In this document: positions 33,446 to 45,270 of the stretch, piece after piece | How the letters are laid out: each line of letters starts with the position of its first letter | How positions within the stretch are numbered: position 1 is the stretch's first letter | Assembly: GCA_035578175.1 (NCBI GenBank) | Contig: JAQMRL010000003.1 | Coordinates: 54,606,672 to 54,670,671, forward strand | Direction: 5' to 3' | Length of the DNA: 64,000 bases | Origin: Catonia carolina | Lineage: Eukaryota; Arthropoda; Insecta; Hemiptera; Achilidae | Notes under the pieces: generated by a model | What the model was told of the DNA's origin: nothing | Databases searched by the model: none | Seen by the model: the letters and a program-made list of their open reading frames with translations, nothing else | Translations under genes and position numbers: made by a program

Positions 33446-33956
33446 CTCTTCTGTTTCACTTCGTTTCCCGCTTACTTCATCTACATTCGTTTTCGTTTCT
33501 TCGTTTATTTCTTCGTTCTTCTGTTGTTTTTTTTTTCTCGTTCTTCGTTTTATTTTGCTTCGTTACTGGTTGCCAGCCCTCGCTGGTGATCACATCAAGA
33601 TACTCCGCTTCCGTTTGCCTCCGCGCAGGCTGTGGAAAATGTCCGTTCAACGTCGGCCGGGTGCACCCGCGCGTGCATCACGCCACATCAAAATGTTCCG
33701 TTCTGCTACTTCGTCTTCAGGCTTCGTCATCAGGCTTCGTTTCGTCTCCAGGCTTCTTCTTCGCTGCTTCGCTTATTCCCTCCCGTGGGACTTCCACGGC
33801 GGGCGGGTTTTCAAGGCTTTTGTTTGTGTGCTAGGCTTCTCGTTCGTTTTGGCTTTTAGTTGCTTCGTTTCCGCGCCCTGCGTTGGTTCAGGGCGGGCGG
33901 CCCCGTTATTGTTCGTAGTTTTGGAAATCATTTGTCAATGATTTGGCGGGCGGTTA
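33446..33956 (+). other. BEL/Pao 3' non-coding region
   Basis: About 510 bp between the gag-protease stop and the 3' LTR. It is strongly C/T-rich with runs such as ttcttcgtt and repeated gcttcgt words. It contains three of the four GGCGGGCGG motifs of the element (33798, 33892, 33945). Overlapping frames of 60-150 residues in all plus frames arise from the lack of A and are not supported. Confidence 0.6.
33945..33956 (+). promoter_or_regulatory. Candidate polypurine-like primer for plus strand
   Basis: The G-rich word ggcgggcggtta ends exactly at the 3' LTR boundary, where the plus-strand primer of LTR elements lies. It is not a clean purine run (two C), so the assignment rests on position and on the G-rich character. 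Confidence 0.45.
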
Positions 33957-34161
33957 TGTTAAGGCATTGTGCACCGGGGTTTGCACTGTCTTGTGGACCT
34001 CTTTGCTATTTCTTCCTTCTTCTTCCCTTTGTTGGACACTCGTAAATTGTGTTGTGTCGTGTGCGGTTGTGCTTTCGGCGTGGCTCTCTCGGTTGGCGTC
34101 TCGAATGGCGCTAGCATTGCTTCCCGTCTCGTTTTAAGGCTTGTTCTTTATTGCTTAAACA
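33957..34161 (+). repeat. 3' LTR of BEL/Pao element
   Basis: I read this as base-for-base equal to the 5' LTR. The sequence diverges immediately after TTAAACA, into the target duplication ccagt. Confidence 0.93.
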
Positions 34162-34166
34162 CCAGT

Positions 34167-34529
34167 ATAAGACATTATGTACGTTTTTAATACTACTGTA
34201 TGAACATTTAACGTTTTAATGGAATTGAAGTCAGGACCTTCTTTGTAGCAAACGAGTGTCCTGTGAATTTTACCAATAAAGAGATCGTAGCCAGTTTTCT
34301 ACAGCTAGCCGGACAAATGGCAGAAAAAACGTTACAAAATGTTTTATCATTACGGTCGGGCCAGCGTCTTACTAATGTAGCATATTGATGATAACTGGTA
34401 ATAAATACTCACTATCAGTTTTCAATGTTCAGATTTTTATTTATTTTTTATTGGCTGATGGTGCATAATGAAGCATTGGCTTATGAATCAGTATTGATAT
34501 GAGGTGACATAAAAATGAAAAATTACCAG
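34167..34529. other. Nothing recognised
   Basis: Flank right of the BEL/Pao insertion. No repeat match seen. Confidence 0.4.
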
Positions 34530-34585
34530 ACCGGATTCCCGGTCAGGGAATCGAACTCGGAACCCCTGACATAACAGCTAATATT
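34530..34585 (-). repeat. tRNA-like SINE head fragment
   Basis: Reads ggtcagggaatcgaactcgg then aacccctgac, the complement of a B box (cgagttcgattccc) with its flank. It could be Rep-B or Rep-E. The body is not recognisable. Confidence 0.5.
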
Positions 34586-35900
34586 TTGAAATTTTGCAAA
34601 GTTGAATTTAATGAAAATGAAGAAACCGTTAAAAAGCAGTTGACCAAATAAGGTAGTTTTTGTGAAATGTACATATCTCGACGACTAATAAAAATTAAAA
34701 AAATTCATAGGTCGCTTTAAAATAGCGTAACTAATTATAATCTATGTAATATCAATAAGCGGGTGATCATTGAAAAATTGCTTCCTTCATAAATCTATGA
34801 GAGCTATTAGCAAGCGATTTGAATTTTCAAAATTGTGGCAAGCATTATTTTTGTGACAAATAACACAGAAGTACAGCTTGTCTGACAGCTCGAGACGGTT
34901 GCATGAACAGTTTCGGATAGTTTGTTCACCTAATTTTTAAAATTTAAGAGAGACAAGCTCTACTCCGAAAAACATGAAACTTAATGAAATAAAATACCAA
35001 ACAGAGAAAGTTGGAGTCAGTGAATCATGCGATTACCCGCCTATTGAATTTATAAAGACTATAATAATAGCCTACTTAATGTTATTTTTTTCTTTTCAGT
35101 TGTACTGTACAGATCGTATATTATTTATTGATTGAGTTTTTAATCATTTCAGATTGATTTAGAGCACATTAATTTAAATAAATTAGGTATATAGTTTTCA
35201 GTTAACGGTAGCTAATGAAATTGATTAAATTTTGATCAGTGATTGAACTTTTTATGGTATATATTGTTTACAAAAAACTTTTCTAAATTACTGTCGTTTT
35301 TTGAAATAAAAAAAAACGAAATCAGTATGAGTTATCGTGTAGTTAATGAAAGGCCCAATATAGTAGTTTGTAGTGAAATATAACGTGTTCTGGCGAAATT
35401 ACCTTTAAGAGGTTATTTTTACCCTCATTTAGTTAACTAATGAACGAGTTGACAAATATTACGTTTGATATTAAAAAAAGAAAAAAAAACAGAAAAGGTT
35501 TCTTTGATGTTGATACATGTTTTTATTTTATTGAATACTTGTTTCCATGTATTACTAACATCACGCATTTTCTTTTTTATGTTTTTATTTTATTTATTAT
35601 TTGCTTTTATGAATTATAAAATGGATTATATTTAATTTGTAATTTGTTTCAAATAACAGTCAATATTTGTTATATCTTCTTTAAATATTATTTTGTTAGT
35701 TCATGAGAATGTTTATTTATGTTAATATTATAATATTTACATATAGCGAATAACTGTTCTAAATAAATATTAATAATAAATAAATTTTATGGAAGTTCCG
35801 GAAGTACGTTTTGTTGTTCTTTGAAAGGTTTACTGTTTTATTAAATACTGACGGTAAAGTTATAAAAATTAATATTATTATGCGTTGTCGAAAGATCAGT
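34586..35900. other. Nothing recognised
   Basis: AT-rich, no supported feature. Confidence 0.45.
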
Positions 35901-36150
35901 AGGTCTATTCAGTACGACAATAGACTATTCAGTGTGGGACGTATCCAGTAATTCAAGTATTCAAATCATTCAGCGTTTCCGTCTAAATTCCTCCACGGGT
36001 CTATACGCACTTAGCAGTAACCGCGTGATGCGGCAAGGTGCGGCGGATGATGTAATCAATAGAAATCATATTTGTACATCCACTGTGACGCGGCTGCCCG
36101 CTGAACACCGCGGTTGCTGGGCAATCAACAGTGACGGTTGACTGCAAGCA
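35901..36150. other. GC-rich island of unknown origin
   Basis: Bases ~35990-36145 are unusually GC-rich (ccgcgtgatgcggcaagg, gacgcggctgcccgctg). Another GC-rich block (gagctgcggcccgcccag) lies just beyond the TTAA element, at 36920-36960. The two may be halves of one older sequence split by that element. The 69-residue frame at 35932-36141 has no recognised domain. Confidence 0.35.
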
Positions 36151-36154
36151 TTAA

Positions 36155-36890
36155 GGGTACCCGGAACGAAAGAAATTGACAATTTTCACATTTCCGGCTT
36201 TTTTCTAATTATTAAAATTCAGAGTTTTCTGCATCCGACGATATAGGTATAATTTGTTGGGGGTTTTGCAGTTTTTTTTTTTTTTAATTAAAAATATGTT
36301 GAATCCGTACGTTATTTTAAAAACTTTACCATTTGCATAACATCTCTACTTTTTTGAATGACAACAGATAAATACATATATTTTTTTTTATTTTGTGCGA
36401 TGATTTTTGTTTTAAAACTTTAAGTTAGCACCAGAACACTTGTGAGTGTAATATATTAACCTCTGAAAAAAATAACTTATTGAATTATTTAATGTATAGT
36501 GTTTTCTCTTTTAGTTTTTTCTTATTGCCTGTAAATAGCAATTTTGACGCATAAGGAACATTTTCTCAGCCAACTGTGAATGGATTTTAATGAAAATTTA
36601 GCATAGCCTTTCATACCAGAATTTCAATGTACTGAGTTAATATTACAATAAAAAAGTGTGTTTAAATATTTATTTTCCACTTCAATAGGAAAAAAGTTAT
36701 GATTTTTAAAAGTGGTAATTTCAAAAAAAAAATATTCGTATCTTCCTAACAATATATCAAGATGCTACTAACTCAGTGGTGTAAAATATCCTGAAAACTA
36801 ACCACAAGAGAATTGGATAGGATAACTCTTACAGTTTTTGAGAAAATGTTCCTTACATTTACATTACGGAGATAGGCTTTCCGGGTCTCC
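36155..36890. mobile_element. TTAA-flanked inverted-repeat element
   Basis: Begins gggtacccggaa and ends ttccgggtctcc, a 12-bp inverted terminus with two mismatches. Both ends abut TTAA (36151-36154 and 36891-36894), the target of piggyBac-type elements. Inside, aaggaacattttctca (~36551) and its complement tgagaaaatgttcctt (~36839) form a second inverted pair. There is no transposase frame in 736 bp, so it is non-autonomous. Confidence 0.6.
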
Positions 36891-36894
36891 TTAA

Positions 36895-38619
36895 AACAAT
36901 AGTAACCGCGCTCTCTAGCGGGAGCTAAAGAGCTGCGGCCCGCCCAGCGGGCCGTCTCGTATGGTGCTTTTTTTCAACCATGTTTATTTGCTATTAGCTC
37001 AATCAAATCACGTGTGAGGCAAGTAAGGCCGATCTTATACTTCTGCGATATGTTATCTACGTTTTCCTTATTAGTGTTTTGTTGCTTTTTGTAAACAAAT
37101 ATTGTAAACGAAACCGTGTGTTCGTACATTGATACAGCAGGTCGTCACATGAAAATATATAAATGGTATTATTAAGAAGGAAGAAGAAAAATAAACGTAG
37201 ATTTTGGGTTCACCCTTATGGTACATTTAATCTGCATTACTGTTATTTTCTTTGTGCACGTATACTAAACTATAAAAAATTACTATCTAAACTACAACAA
37301 ATAGAAACAATATTCTACTCAAAACGTGCTTTTGAGTAGAATATAGTTTTGAGTAGAAAATAACCTTATTTAAGTGCTTTCAAATTTGTCAAATTACTTT
37401 TTCATTGAACTCTTTTCTAACATCATTCCATTTTCTCTTGAACTCATTTATTAGAATAATTTTCACTTGTATGATCGTATAAAAAATTGTATTTTTACCA
37501 CACTTCACGGAAGCATACAGATGAATGTCTGAAAATCGAGCGGTGTCGAACAAAAGTTGTAGCAGACAAGTATTGTCTTGTTTACGACATGTCTGCTTGA
37601 CGTATGATCCCACATACAAATACAGGCGATGGAAATGAACTGACGCGGCCAAGAAAAGTTGTAATACCAGTGTCTGATATAAATATCGCATATGTATAAG
37701 CACGGCCTAAGAAGTACGAAATAAATAAAAGACACATTTTTCAGGATAAAATTCTACGAGTTAGTCTCTTTCTAAAAGAAAACAACTAAAAACAGTATCT
37801 TTCAATTACACGGTACTACTTTTTATTTCATACTTTTTCTAAGGTTATAGCTGTCAACTGCATTGTACCTACTTTAGCAACACAGATGAATTAAGGACTT
37901 GTCGTATTAAAACTATATCTGCTCTAAAATACTAGTTACCAGTACTTTGCTTCTTGTTTTTAAGAATTTTACTACTACTTAATATATTCCATAAGATTAT
38001 TTTATCTGTATAATCGTAGAGAAAGTAGTGATGGTATATTGGGAATCCCTTGCTTAGGTTTTAATCGCCTAAAGTAATACAAAAATATCTTTAGTCAATT
38101 ACATGTTTTTTTTTCTTAAAAACGTACCTACTAATTTTGTAAAATAAAACATTTTAGCACACTGAAAATATTTAGAGATAATTTGTAGACTACTTTTATC
38201 TTGTTTCAACATATTTTATAGAATCCTTGGACACAGGATCGTTCGCTCGGCACCTTCCAACTGTTATGCAATATGTTACCGTCAAGGTTTATGGAATATA
38301 ATTGAATCTGTTCCAACATCATTTCGGCTGCCTGAATTTCACGTTAATTTTCATTTTTTAATTAACAGTTATTTATTAGTGCTATTAAATTTATTACTTT
38401 TATTGATGAACTAGTTTTTGCTTCTTTTTATATATACCTACTGTACACGTAGTTCAATTTTAAATGTTTTATTACGCACAAGTTTATCATCTAAAATAAA
38501 ACTTTTAATATACAAAATTCAGATCGAAAAATAAGAGATGTTTTAAACGACATGCGTGTAGACCACTATTTTATCTCTTGTATACTGGTGATATCCTGAC
38601 ATTTAATAACAGAATAGAA
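36895..38619. other. Mostly unrecognised; one perfect hairpin
   Basis: Contains a 14-bp perfect stem with a 5-base loop at 37311-37343 (arm tattctactcaaaa), followed at 37348 by a third copy of ttttgagtagaa. Frames of 76-104 residues on the minus strand (37389-37735) overlap each other in different phases and lack a domain. Confidence 0.5.
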
Positions 38620-39640
38620 CAACTGTTGTAGATGATATTCTGTTTTAGTTCTCGGAATAACCGAAAAAGAATAAACTTCAAAGCTCCAAGGTGCTGTTAA
38701 TCAACTACGAACGTTCAAAAAATGGAAAATATAACTGAATGAATAAAGTCTGGTTGTATTAATTTACGAAAAACAAAATCTGTTATATAACTATTTATAT
38801 TAACGAAAAAGAAGTATCGTATTCAAACATAGCTAAATATCTAGGAATGATCGTTGAGGTTAAACCTCGCTAGGATCTCAAATTCAAGAAAATATACTGG
38901 TTATTTTCTGTTAGTTATTATAATCTGTTAGTTGAAGGGCTAAAATAAATAGTTCTGTTTCTTATCGCATGGTCAGCCAATTAAATGACTGAATCATTTA
39001 AGAACAGAAGAGGTAGAGGTGTAAAAGACACTAATCAGAGTTATCTCCTCTGAAAGTAATGAATTTCATTATACAGCCAGACCCTGTGGTGAATGAAGTG
39101 AAAGTGTCATTTGCAGAGTGGAAAATATCTGCTTTTCAGAGGGCCCGGCATGCTGATAAGCGTACTTTTCCACTCAGTGAGGAAGGCAATGGTAAACCAC
39201 CTCACTCCTCGTTTTACTTAGTAAAACCTCTACAGCTTCAAACCAGCCTTTTGGCTGTTGACCTAAACAACAACAATACTGGTTATTAGGTAGAAAATCG
39301 GTATTATGTATTATTATAGTAAGTTTTGCTAATATATAAACAATTATTGAAACCCTTAGGACCCTATGCAATTTAGCTTTGGGAATGTACAAATGTTTTT
39401 AACTGACTAATTATACAAAGATTTTAGAAAAAAATCAACGATCCCTGGTATTTTCGGAACGACAACGTGCACCGGGACCTGGGAGTAAATTCGATTAACG
39501 AGGTTATTCGAAAATTCTCTAGAAATCATGAAGACAGACTTCTTCATCATGTGAATGTCGTAGCTCTACAGCTACTCCATAATTCAGATCTGAATAGAAG
39601 ACTTTCTGTTGTACTGAATAATTATTTAGTATATATTTTT
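38620..39640 (+). pseudogene. Jockey-like LINE remnant split by Rep-A
   Basis: The left part (38620-38905) reads, with frame breaks, a decayed DD box (VDDILF), LRTFKKWK and YSNIAKYLGM. This is the order expected after the catalytic YADD of Jockey-type reverse transcriptases. The right part (from 39288) resumes with LLGRKSV, then the 39467-39630 frame with HRDLGVNSINEVIRKFSRNH and a C-terminal RLLHHVN. This matches the Jockey C-terminus, where a DLGV...EEI...HPN pattern is usual. The Rep-A copy sits exactly between YW and LLGRKS. Confidence 0.7.
38906..39275 (+). repeat. Rep-A inserted in Jockey LINE, 12-bp TSD
   Basis: A perfect 12-bp duplication atactggttatt flanks the copy (38894-38905 and 39276-39287). 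The head is shortened, as in 5' truncation by target-primed retrotransposition. The tail is aacaacaac. The copy is close to consensus and its 76-residue frame starting MNFIIQPDPVVNEVK is open. Confidence 0.85.
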
Positions 39641-39799
39641 AAGTGTTATAAAGGCAAAAGAGACATTTACTTGTATCGATTAGTTATAAATACATTATAT
39701 ATTAGTATATAGTATATAATAAAAACTGGTAACTACTAGTTTGTAAATCCTTAGATTGAGTAGTTGGATCAGTTAAAATGAAAAAAAAAGTTAGTCTTA

Positions 39800-40658
39800 G
39801 GGTCTACACACACACTACGGCGGTTTAGCCACGACTCAACCAGCCGCCTCGCGTTTAGCGGACCGTACGCCGATTAGTTAACTATGAAATACTGGCTGGC
39901 TAAAAATATTGCCATTAATTGAAGGATATTGTTATCTTTTTGTAGTTTCCTAGTTATTTTTTTAGTAGGAGGTTAAGGTTATTGAATTTTATCATCAAAA
40001 ATTTCTCTTTTAACTATTTCGCTCTTGTTACTTGTTTCTTATTTGATCTGATTGAACACGAAATCTGATTTGGTCCGATTCACGAAAGAAAACACCTGTC
40101 TTTAGACAGCAATATGTTAAAAACTATTGTATGTAAAAACAATTACGATACATAAAATTAAAGCTTGTTTAATTTTGGTTACAGGATTACATTAACATAT
40201 AATACTTTGTAGCCCTGTACAATTTATTAAAGTACGCGTGAACCAAGTAAAATAATAGGCCTACCTACATTGAAGTTGGGTATACTGGAAAATTGGTCAA
40301 AACAGGGTACTTTTTATGCGTATTTCGTTATACTTAATACAATATTAATTTCCGAAACTGTTAATGTAGGCTATATCGTAACCAACAATAAAACAAGCTT
40401 TAATTTTATATATCGTAATTGTTTTTATATACAACAATTCTAAAGATTTTGCTGTTTAAAGACAGGTGTTTTCTTTCATGAATCGGACTTTAATTGCAAG
40501 TAAACTTGATTGACAAAAAAAACAGCTGACAAGATGGCGGCTAACTGCGTAGCAACCGCCGTATTTGGCGGTCAGCCGCATCGTGGTGCATGTACAGACA
40601 TATAATTTTAATTGTTTACATCGACCGCCGCGGTTAACTGTCTAGATGCGTATAGACC
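39800..40658. mobile_element. Large palindromic MITE
   Basis: The ends read gggtctacacacacactacg and, inverted, ggtctatacgcatc. Strong inner arms pair across the centre. Bases 40070-40235 (aaagaaaacacctgtcttta, then acaattacgatacataaaat) match the reverse complement of ~40335-40495. GC-rich subterminal blocks (gccgcctcgcgtttagcgg, accgccgtatttggcgg) occur on both sides. No transposase frame is present. I could not settle the target duplication, so the superfamily is open; the termini are hAT- or P-like in style. Confidence 0.6.
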
Positions 40659-41609
40659 GTTGGGAGTAATCTTTTTAAAAAAAACTTATAGCTTTCGTAA
40701 ACATTGCAGATTGTTGTAGGTATTTGTGTCTACAATCATCTCGAGTTGTAGGCCTACTATTTCCGTAACGGAAATAATCTTCATTTCTTCTTTACTAGGT
40801 AATATCTGTTTCTAGTAAACTGGGCTACATTATTTGCAGGTGGTGTTTGTTTACACTATTTTTTTTATCTTGCATTGGAGAGAACGCTTTTATGAGAAGT
40901 GGCGAGGAAAACGGAGATAGAGGCACGGAAAGAGAATGCGCAAGAGTGTGAGCCATCAATGTGAACTTGTGTTGCAACCCCTTACTTCATTGACCTGAGT
41001 ACATACCTGTCTAAATGAAGGCGTATCGTTCTGTAAGAAGTACGTTTCAATTCGCTTGAGAAGGTAACCAAGGACTCGAATAAGTAAATTATGTCAATAA
41101 ATTGACTCCTTTTATCTTCACGCGATATCTATTTTACCACTGAATACTTAAAGTTGTTATAAATTAATATTCAATAATAAACTAATTAATAATTTTGTTA
41201 AGAATGTAATAAACATCATTTTTATTTGTACTAGAATAGTAGCATTAATAAAATAGAGAGACATTCTGGAAACAAAAAAATACATACCATGTTAAAATGG
41301 TAGTTATATTTTCGGTATTCAGTTGTTTCTATTTTGGTTTGCCAAATTAAAGAGAGAACGTTTTCGGACTGCACTCCAACAACCACAGAATATAAAATAT
41401 TGAATAGATTGGTTAAAATTAAAATAGGCCAACAGCATTCATAAATGTACAATTCCGAATAAATTTATAACGTTTTGTTCATGAATTGATCAAATATCTC
41501 ACCTTGTTAAAAATAGTCACATTTTAAACCTCCTGGCATTTATTTAGTTGTAAGTTATAAAGTGTGCCGTTGTTTATTGTAAAAAACTACTAAATCTTTT
41601 ACCTGTAAT
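40659..41609. other. Nothing recognised; TAGGCCTA at 40749
   Basis: AT-rich. The 73-residue minus frame at 41231-41452 is unsupported. Confidence 0.45.
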
Positions 41610-41620
41610 AATGTAATTAT

Positions 41621-42018
41621 TTGCCCATAACAGACAGATGGAGTGTCAAATTATTTACACTCAATCCGTTCATTGCAGGGCTAAAATAAATAGTTATGTT
41701 TCTTATCACATGGTCAGCCAATTAAATGACTGAATCATTTAAGAACAGAAGAGGTAGAGGTGTAAAAGACACTAATCAAAGTTATATCTTCTGAAAGTAA
41801 TGAATTTCATTATACAGCCAGACCCTGTGGTGAATGAAGTGAAGGTGTCATTTGCAGAGTGGAAAATTTGTGCTTTTCAGAGGGCCCGGCATGCTGATAA
41901 GCGTACTTTTCCACTCAGTGAGGAAGGCAATGGTAAACCACCTCACTCTTCGTTTTACGTAGTAAAACCTCTACGGGTTCAAACCAGCCTTTCGGCTGAT
42001 GACCTAAACAACAACAAC
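41621..42018 (+). repeat. Rep-A, full length, 11-bp TSD
   Basis: Reference copy for the family: 398 bp from ttgcccataacagacag to the aacaacaac tail. It is flanked by aatgtaattat at 41610-41620 and 42019-42029. Full-length termini plus a perfect duplication show that the head is the true 5' end. A frame starting MNFIIQPDPVVNEVKVSFAE lies at 41800-42051. Confidence 0.88.
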
Positions 42019-42029
42019 AATGTAATTAT

Positions 42030-44964
42030 CTTTCTTTTTACTTGTTTTTAATGGGTTAATAGTCATGATTAATTTTCATAAATTTTTGTTTTCTTCTGTT
42101 GTATTTATTTTCTAATATTAGTTATAATGGTTGTAGGAATTTAATTGAGTTCTTTCTTATAAGCAAGAAGTTTTACATATGTTATTTAATGTAATAGTTT
42201 AAGCTATAGCCGTTTGCACGTTCTGTTGACACAATGGATCTTATGGGAATCGTCACTGCTATAAGCGGAACAAAAAAACATCAATAAAGGCATGTGGATG
42301 CAAATATAAATACATTTTTTAAACCTCTATAGAACACGTATATTTTAAGATAGGACTACAATGCAAGTTTTGCTTAACAGAAAAAAAAATTATGTATTAT
42401 GTAGAATATTAAATGAATAGAAAAAATCAAGAAACTGTAAAAACTTTTCTTCTATAAGAGGGGGTTAAAATGAATATCTTATCTATTTTACTGTAGACCT
42501 ACTCCACATCCCTTCTCCACATTCCGTCGCCAAACTGCGTGATAAATGTAAAGAAATGACGCAATCGGTTATTACAAATCTAAAAACTCTTTCCCAGTAC
42601 AGGTACCGAAAAAATATTTCACTTTTGGAATCTGCATAAATGAAATCGAGTATAAATTTATAGTGTTAATTATTAATTAATGGTCATATAGACTACTCTA
42701 CATTATAAAGGTTTGTTATCAGGGGGGCGCGGTGGAGGGGAATTATATTGGTTATGATGACATTGATTGAACTACAAAGCTGATGTTATTCTGAATGTTC
42801 TGCAAAAAACTGTGTACTTTTTAATCGCCAATTTTCAAAATTTTTGTAAAATTTAATTTTATTACTTTTGTGCAAAAAATTATGTAGATTTATGTTTAAT
42901 TTTAAAAACTATTGATAATTTTATGAGTCTATTTTTTTAAAATATTTGATTAAATTCGTATATATGTTAATGTAATCATCTATTAACTTAAAAATTTGTG
43001 AAGTGTGTATTTGACACAATATTTATGAAAAGTTTCCAGAAATCTTAATTAAAATTAATCAAGTTTATTTTAGTATTTAAATTATTTTGAAATTGATTAA
43101 ATATTTGCTTTGAATGCGGTTGGTTATTGAATAATATTTACTTTTGATAATGAATAATATCGCCATTAATATTAATGGAAATGTCAATTAACTGAGGTGG
43201 AGCGTAATTACTATTTATGCCAAAGACAGTTTTCGTTTTATTAATTTTCACCGCGAGTGTATGAGAAGTTATAAATAGCTGACATACTTCCTTGTTCGTG
43301 TACTCTACTGTGTTCTACATTCATTCACCCTTTATTATTATTACTATTATTATTATTTTACCTTACCGCACTTAAACTATCAGAAAATAATCGCATAACA
43401 CTCCACCTGCGTAAGTGTATAACAGAAAATCAATATAAACAACTGTCTTCTATTCTAACTTGTAATGCAACGTGGAATTCTGTGAAATTTTTTTATTTAT
43501 TTATTTATAGGACATGTTTATCAGTAATATAAACATAATCTTATTTTAGAGATAGCCATCCGGTTTACTAACCGTCCGATTAATCATCCATTCGGATGGT
43601 CCGATGCTTAGGCCTATACATGTTTAAGCTAAATTTATGTGTACTACAGTGTTATAAAGTAAAAGTTTCTGGCCAGAAGAGTGATTCAAGATTTCGTGTC
43701 TATCTTCAGCTATTAGTAAATACATTCAATATTTTATGACAGTTATTACTGAATTTAAAAGTGTACGTACGAGCGCACCAATACTCCACGAGCCGACAAA
43801 TTCGGTAAGATGATTAAAAATGTTTTTTTCTTTAAGATTGTCTGTCAGTTGATCGAATTACAAAATTGCTCTGTACGCCGATGTTACATATTCTAATTCA
43901 AAACTATTTGAATTACTATGTGAAAACTACTCGTGAATTTTAAAACTTGTTAATTTAGTGAAAAGTAATCTTGAATACTTCTTTGAACCACGTTATACAT
44001 TTTCTTTCAGTTAAATCATGCTTTCCAAGTTCGCTTTCGATTTTTTAGGTCTTAGTTCTGTAAGATTTTGTATATAAATGTTGATGTTCAGAATGTTTGG
44101 ATAATTGACTCTACTGTAACAGTTTCCGTATTATTTTTAGACTAATTTTAATTTCTACTTTAGCAATATGTGGGCTAATTATCGGAGATTCGTAGTGTGA
44201 TTTTTTTACATTTCTGTTCCTTCTTCGTAATTTCATTTTTGTTTTTGTAAATATTTTTTATATGCCAATTGTTAAAAACCTGGGAATTACTTCTGCTTTT
44301 CAGTGATACATTCTCCTCGTTAACTGCTGCATGGATTATGAAGTTTTGTTTTATTTCAATGAGTTACTGTATAACTGTGCGAAATTGTTTCTCGGACAAA
44401 TTTTAATGTTTGACCAAACGTTCTTTCTGAATACGACGCTGTTCTTTACATTTCTCAATTCAATATCATTACAACGTCTAAAATTGCATAATATTATATT
44501 TACCTTTTTCTTTGTTTCAGGTAAGGGATTTTGAATTTTGGAGTTTCTGATGTATAAGTTGAACAAGTTGGTAAGTTAAAATTCACATTCTTAGGAGTTT
44601 CCTTGGAGACAACTTCATGAAATGTATTCGATTTTGAAAAATGCCAGAAGTTAGGCTGTGATTCGGGTGAGGAAAGAGTTTGTAGTTTCCATTAAAAGAA
44701 AAAACTTGAAGAAATAAGAATTCTTATTGATTTTCATTAGAAAAAATTTTCAATTGTTAAATTGTCTTTAACTTTTACGTTTATTAATTTAGTGGGGTAT
44801 AGTTTGGCATGATCTGCTTGAGTACATTAAAGTTCGTGACAGTGGCCGGGTTTCTCAAACCGTAAATAGGCTTAATCAGATTTATGTACATCTGCGATAC
44901 GAAATCTCCTAATCCGTGAAGCACTTATTATTTAGAAAGAAACGTGATATTTGGTATGTGACTT
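42030..44964. other. Nothing recognised
   Basis: About 2.9 kb of AT-rich DNA. It holds a TTA-rich interrupted run near 43334-43360 and a TAGGCCTA site at 43609-43616. Opposed frames at 44331-44566 on both strands are chance. Confidence 0.45.
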
Positions 44965-45270
44965 GATTTTGCGTGAGGAGTGAAGTGGTTTACCAATGCC
45001 TTGCTTCCTGAGTGGAGAAGTATGCTTATCAGCATGCTACGGCCCTTCGAAAAGCATCCACCTGCCACCCTGCAAATGACACCTTCACATCAGTCACCAC
45101 AGGGTCTGGCTGTAAAATGATGAAACTCATTACTGTCAGAGGTGATAAATCTGATTAGTGTCTTCTACACCTCTACCTCATTTGTTCTTAAACGCTTCAG
45201 TCATTTTATTGGCTGACCAAGTAATAAGAAACAGAACTAATTTTTGTAGTCCTGGAACTAGCAGATTGAG
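44965..45270 (-). repeat. Rep-A minus copy, left half of inverted pair
   Basis: The reversed copy lacks the extreme AAC tail. It runs from gtgaggagtgaagtggttta to ggaactagcagattgag. It stops before the head and is joined directly to a plus-strand piece of the same family. Confidence 0.75.

Larger units (their letters stand above)
29689..34161 (+). mobile_element. BEL/Pao LTR retrotransposon lacking pol
   Basis: A complete 4473-bp insertion with two 205-bp LTRs that I read as identical (29689-29893 and 33957-34161). Each begins TGTTAAGG and ends TTAAACA. A 5-bp target duplication ccagt lies at 29684-29688 and 34162-34166. The interior encodes one long frame with BEL/Pao Gag and aspartic protease. 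Autonomous BEL/Pao elements also encode reverse transcriptase, RNase H and integrase in a longer interior, and none of these is present. Identical LTRs imply very recent insertion, so the enzymes were presumably supplied in trans by a relative elsewhere in the genome. Confidence 0.92.

Noticed and set aside
33379..34190. Several 60-150 residue frames after the Gag-protease stop
   Set aside because: They exist in all three plus frames because the region is C/T-rich. None resembles RT, integrase or Env.
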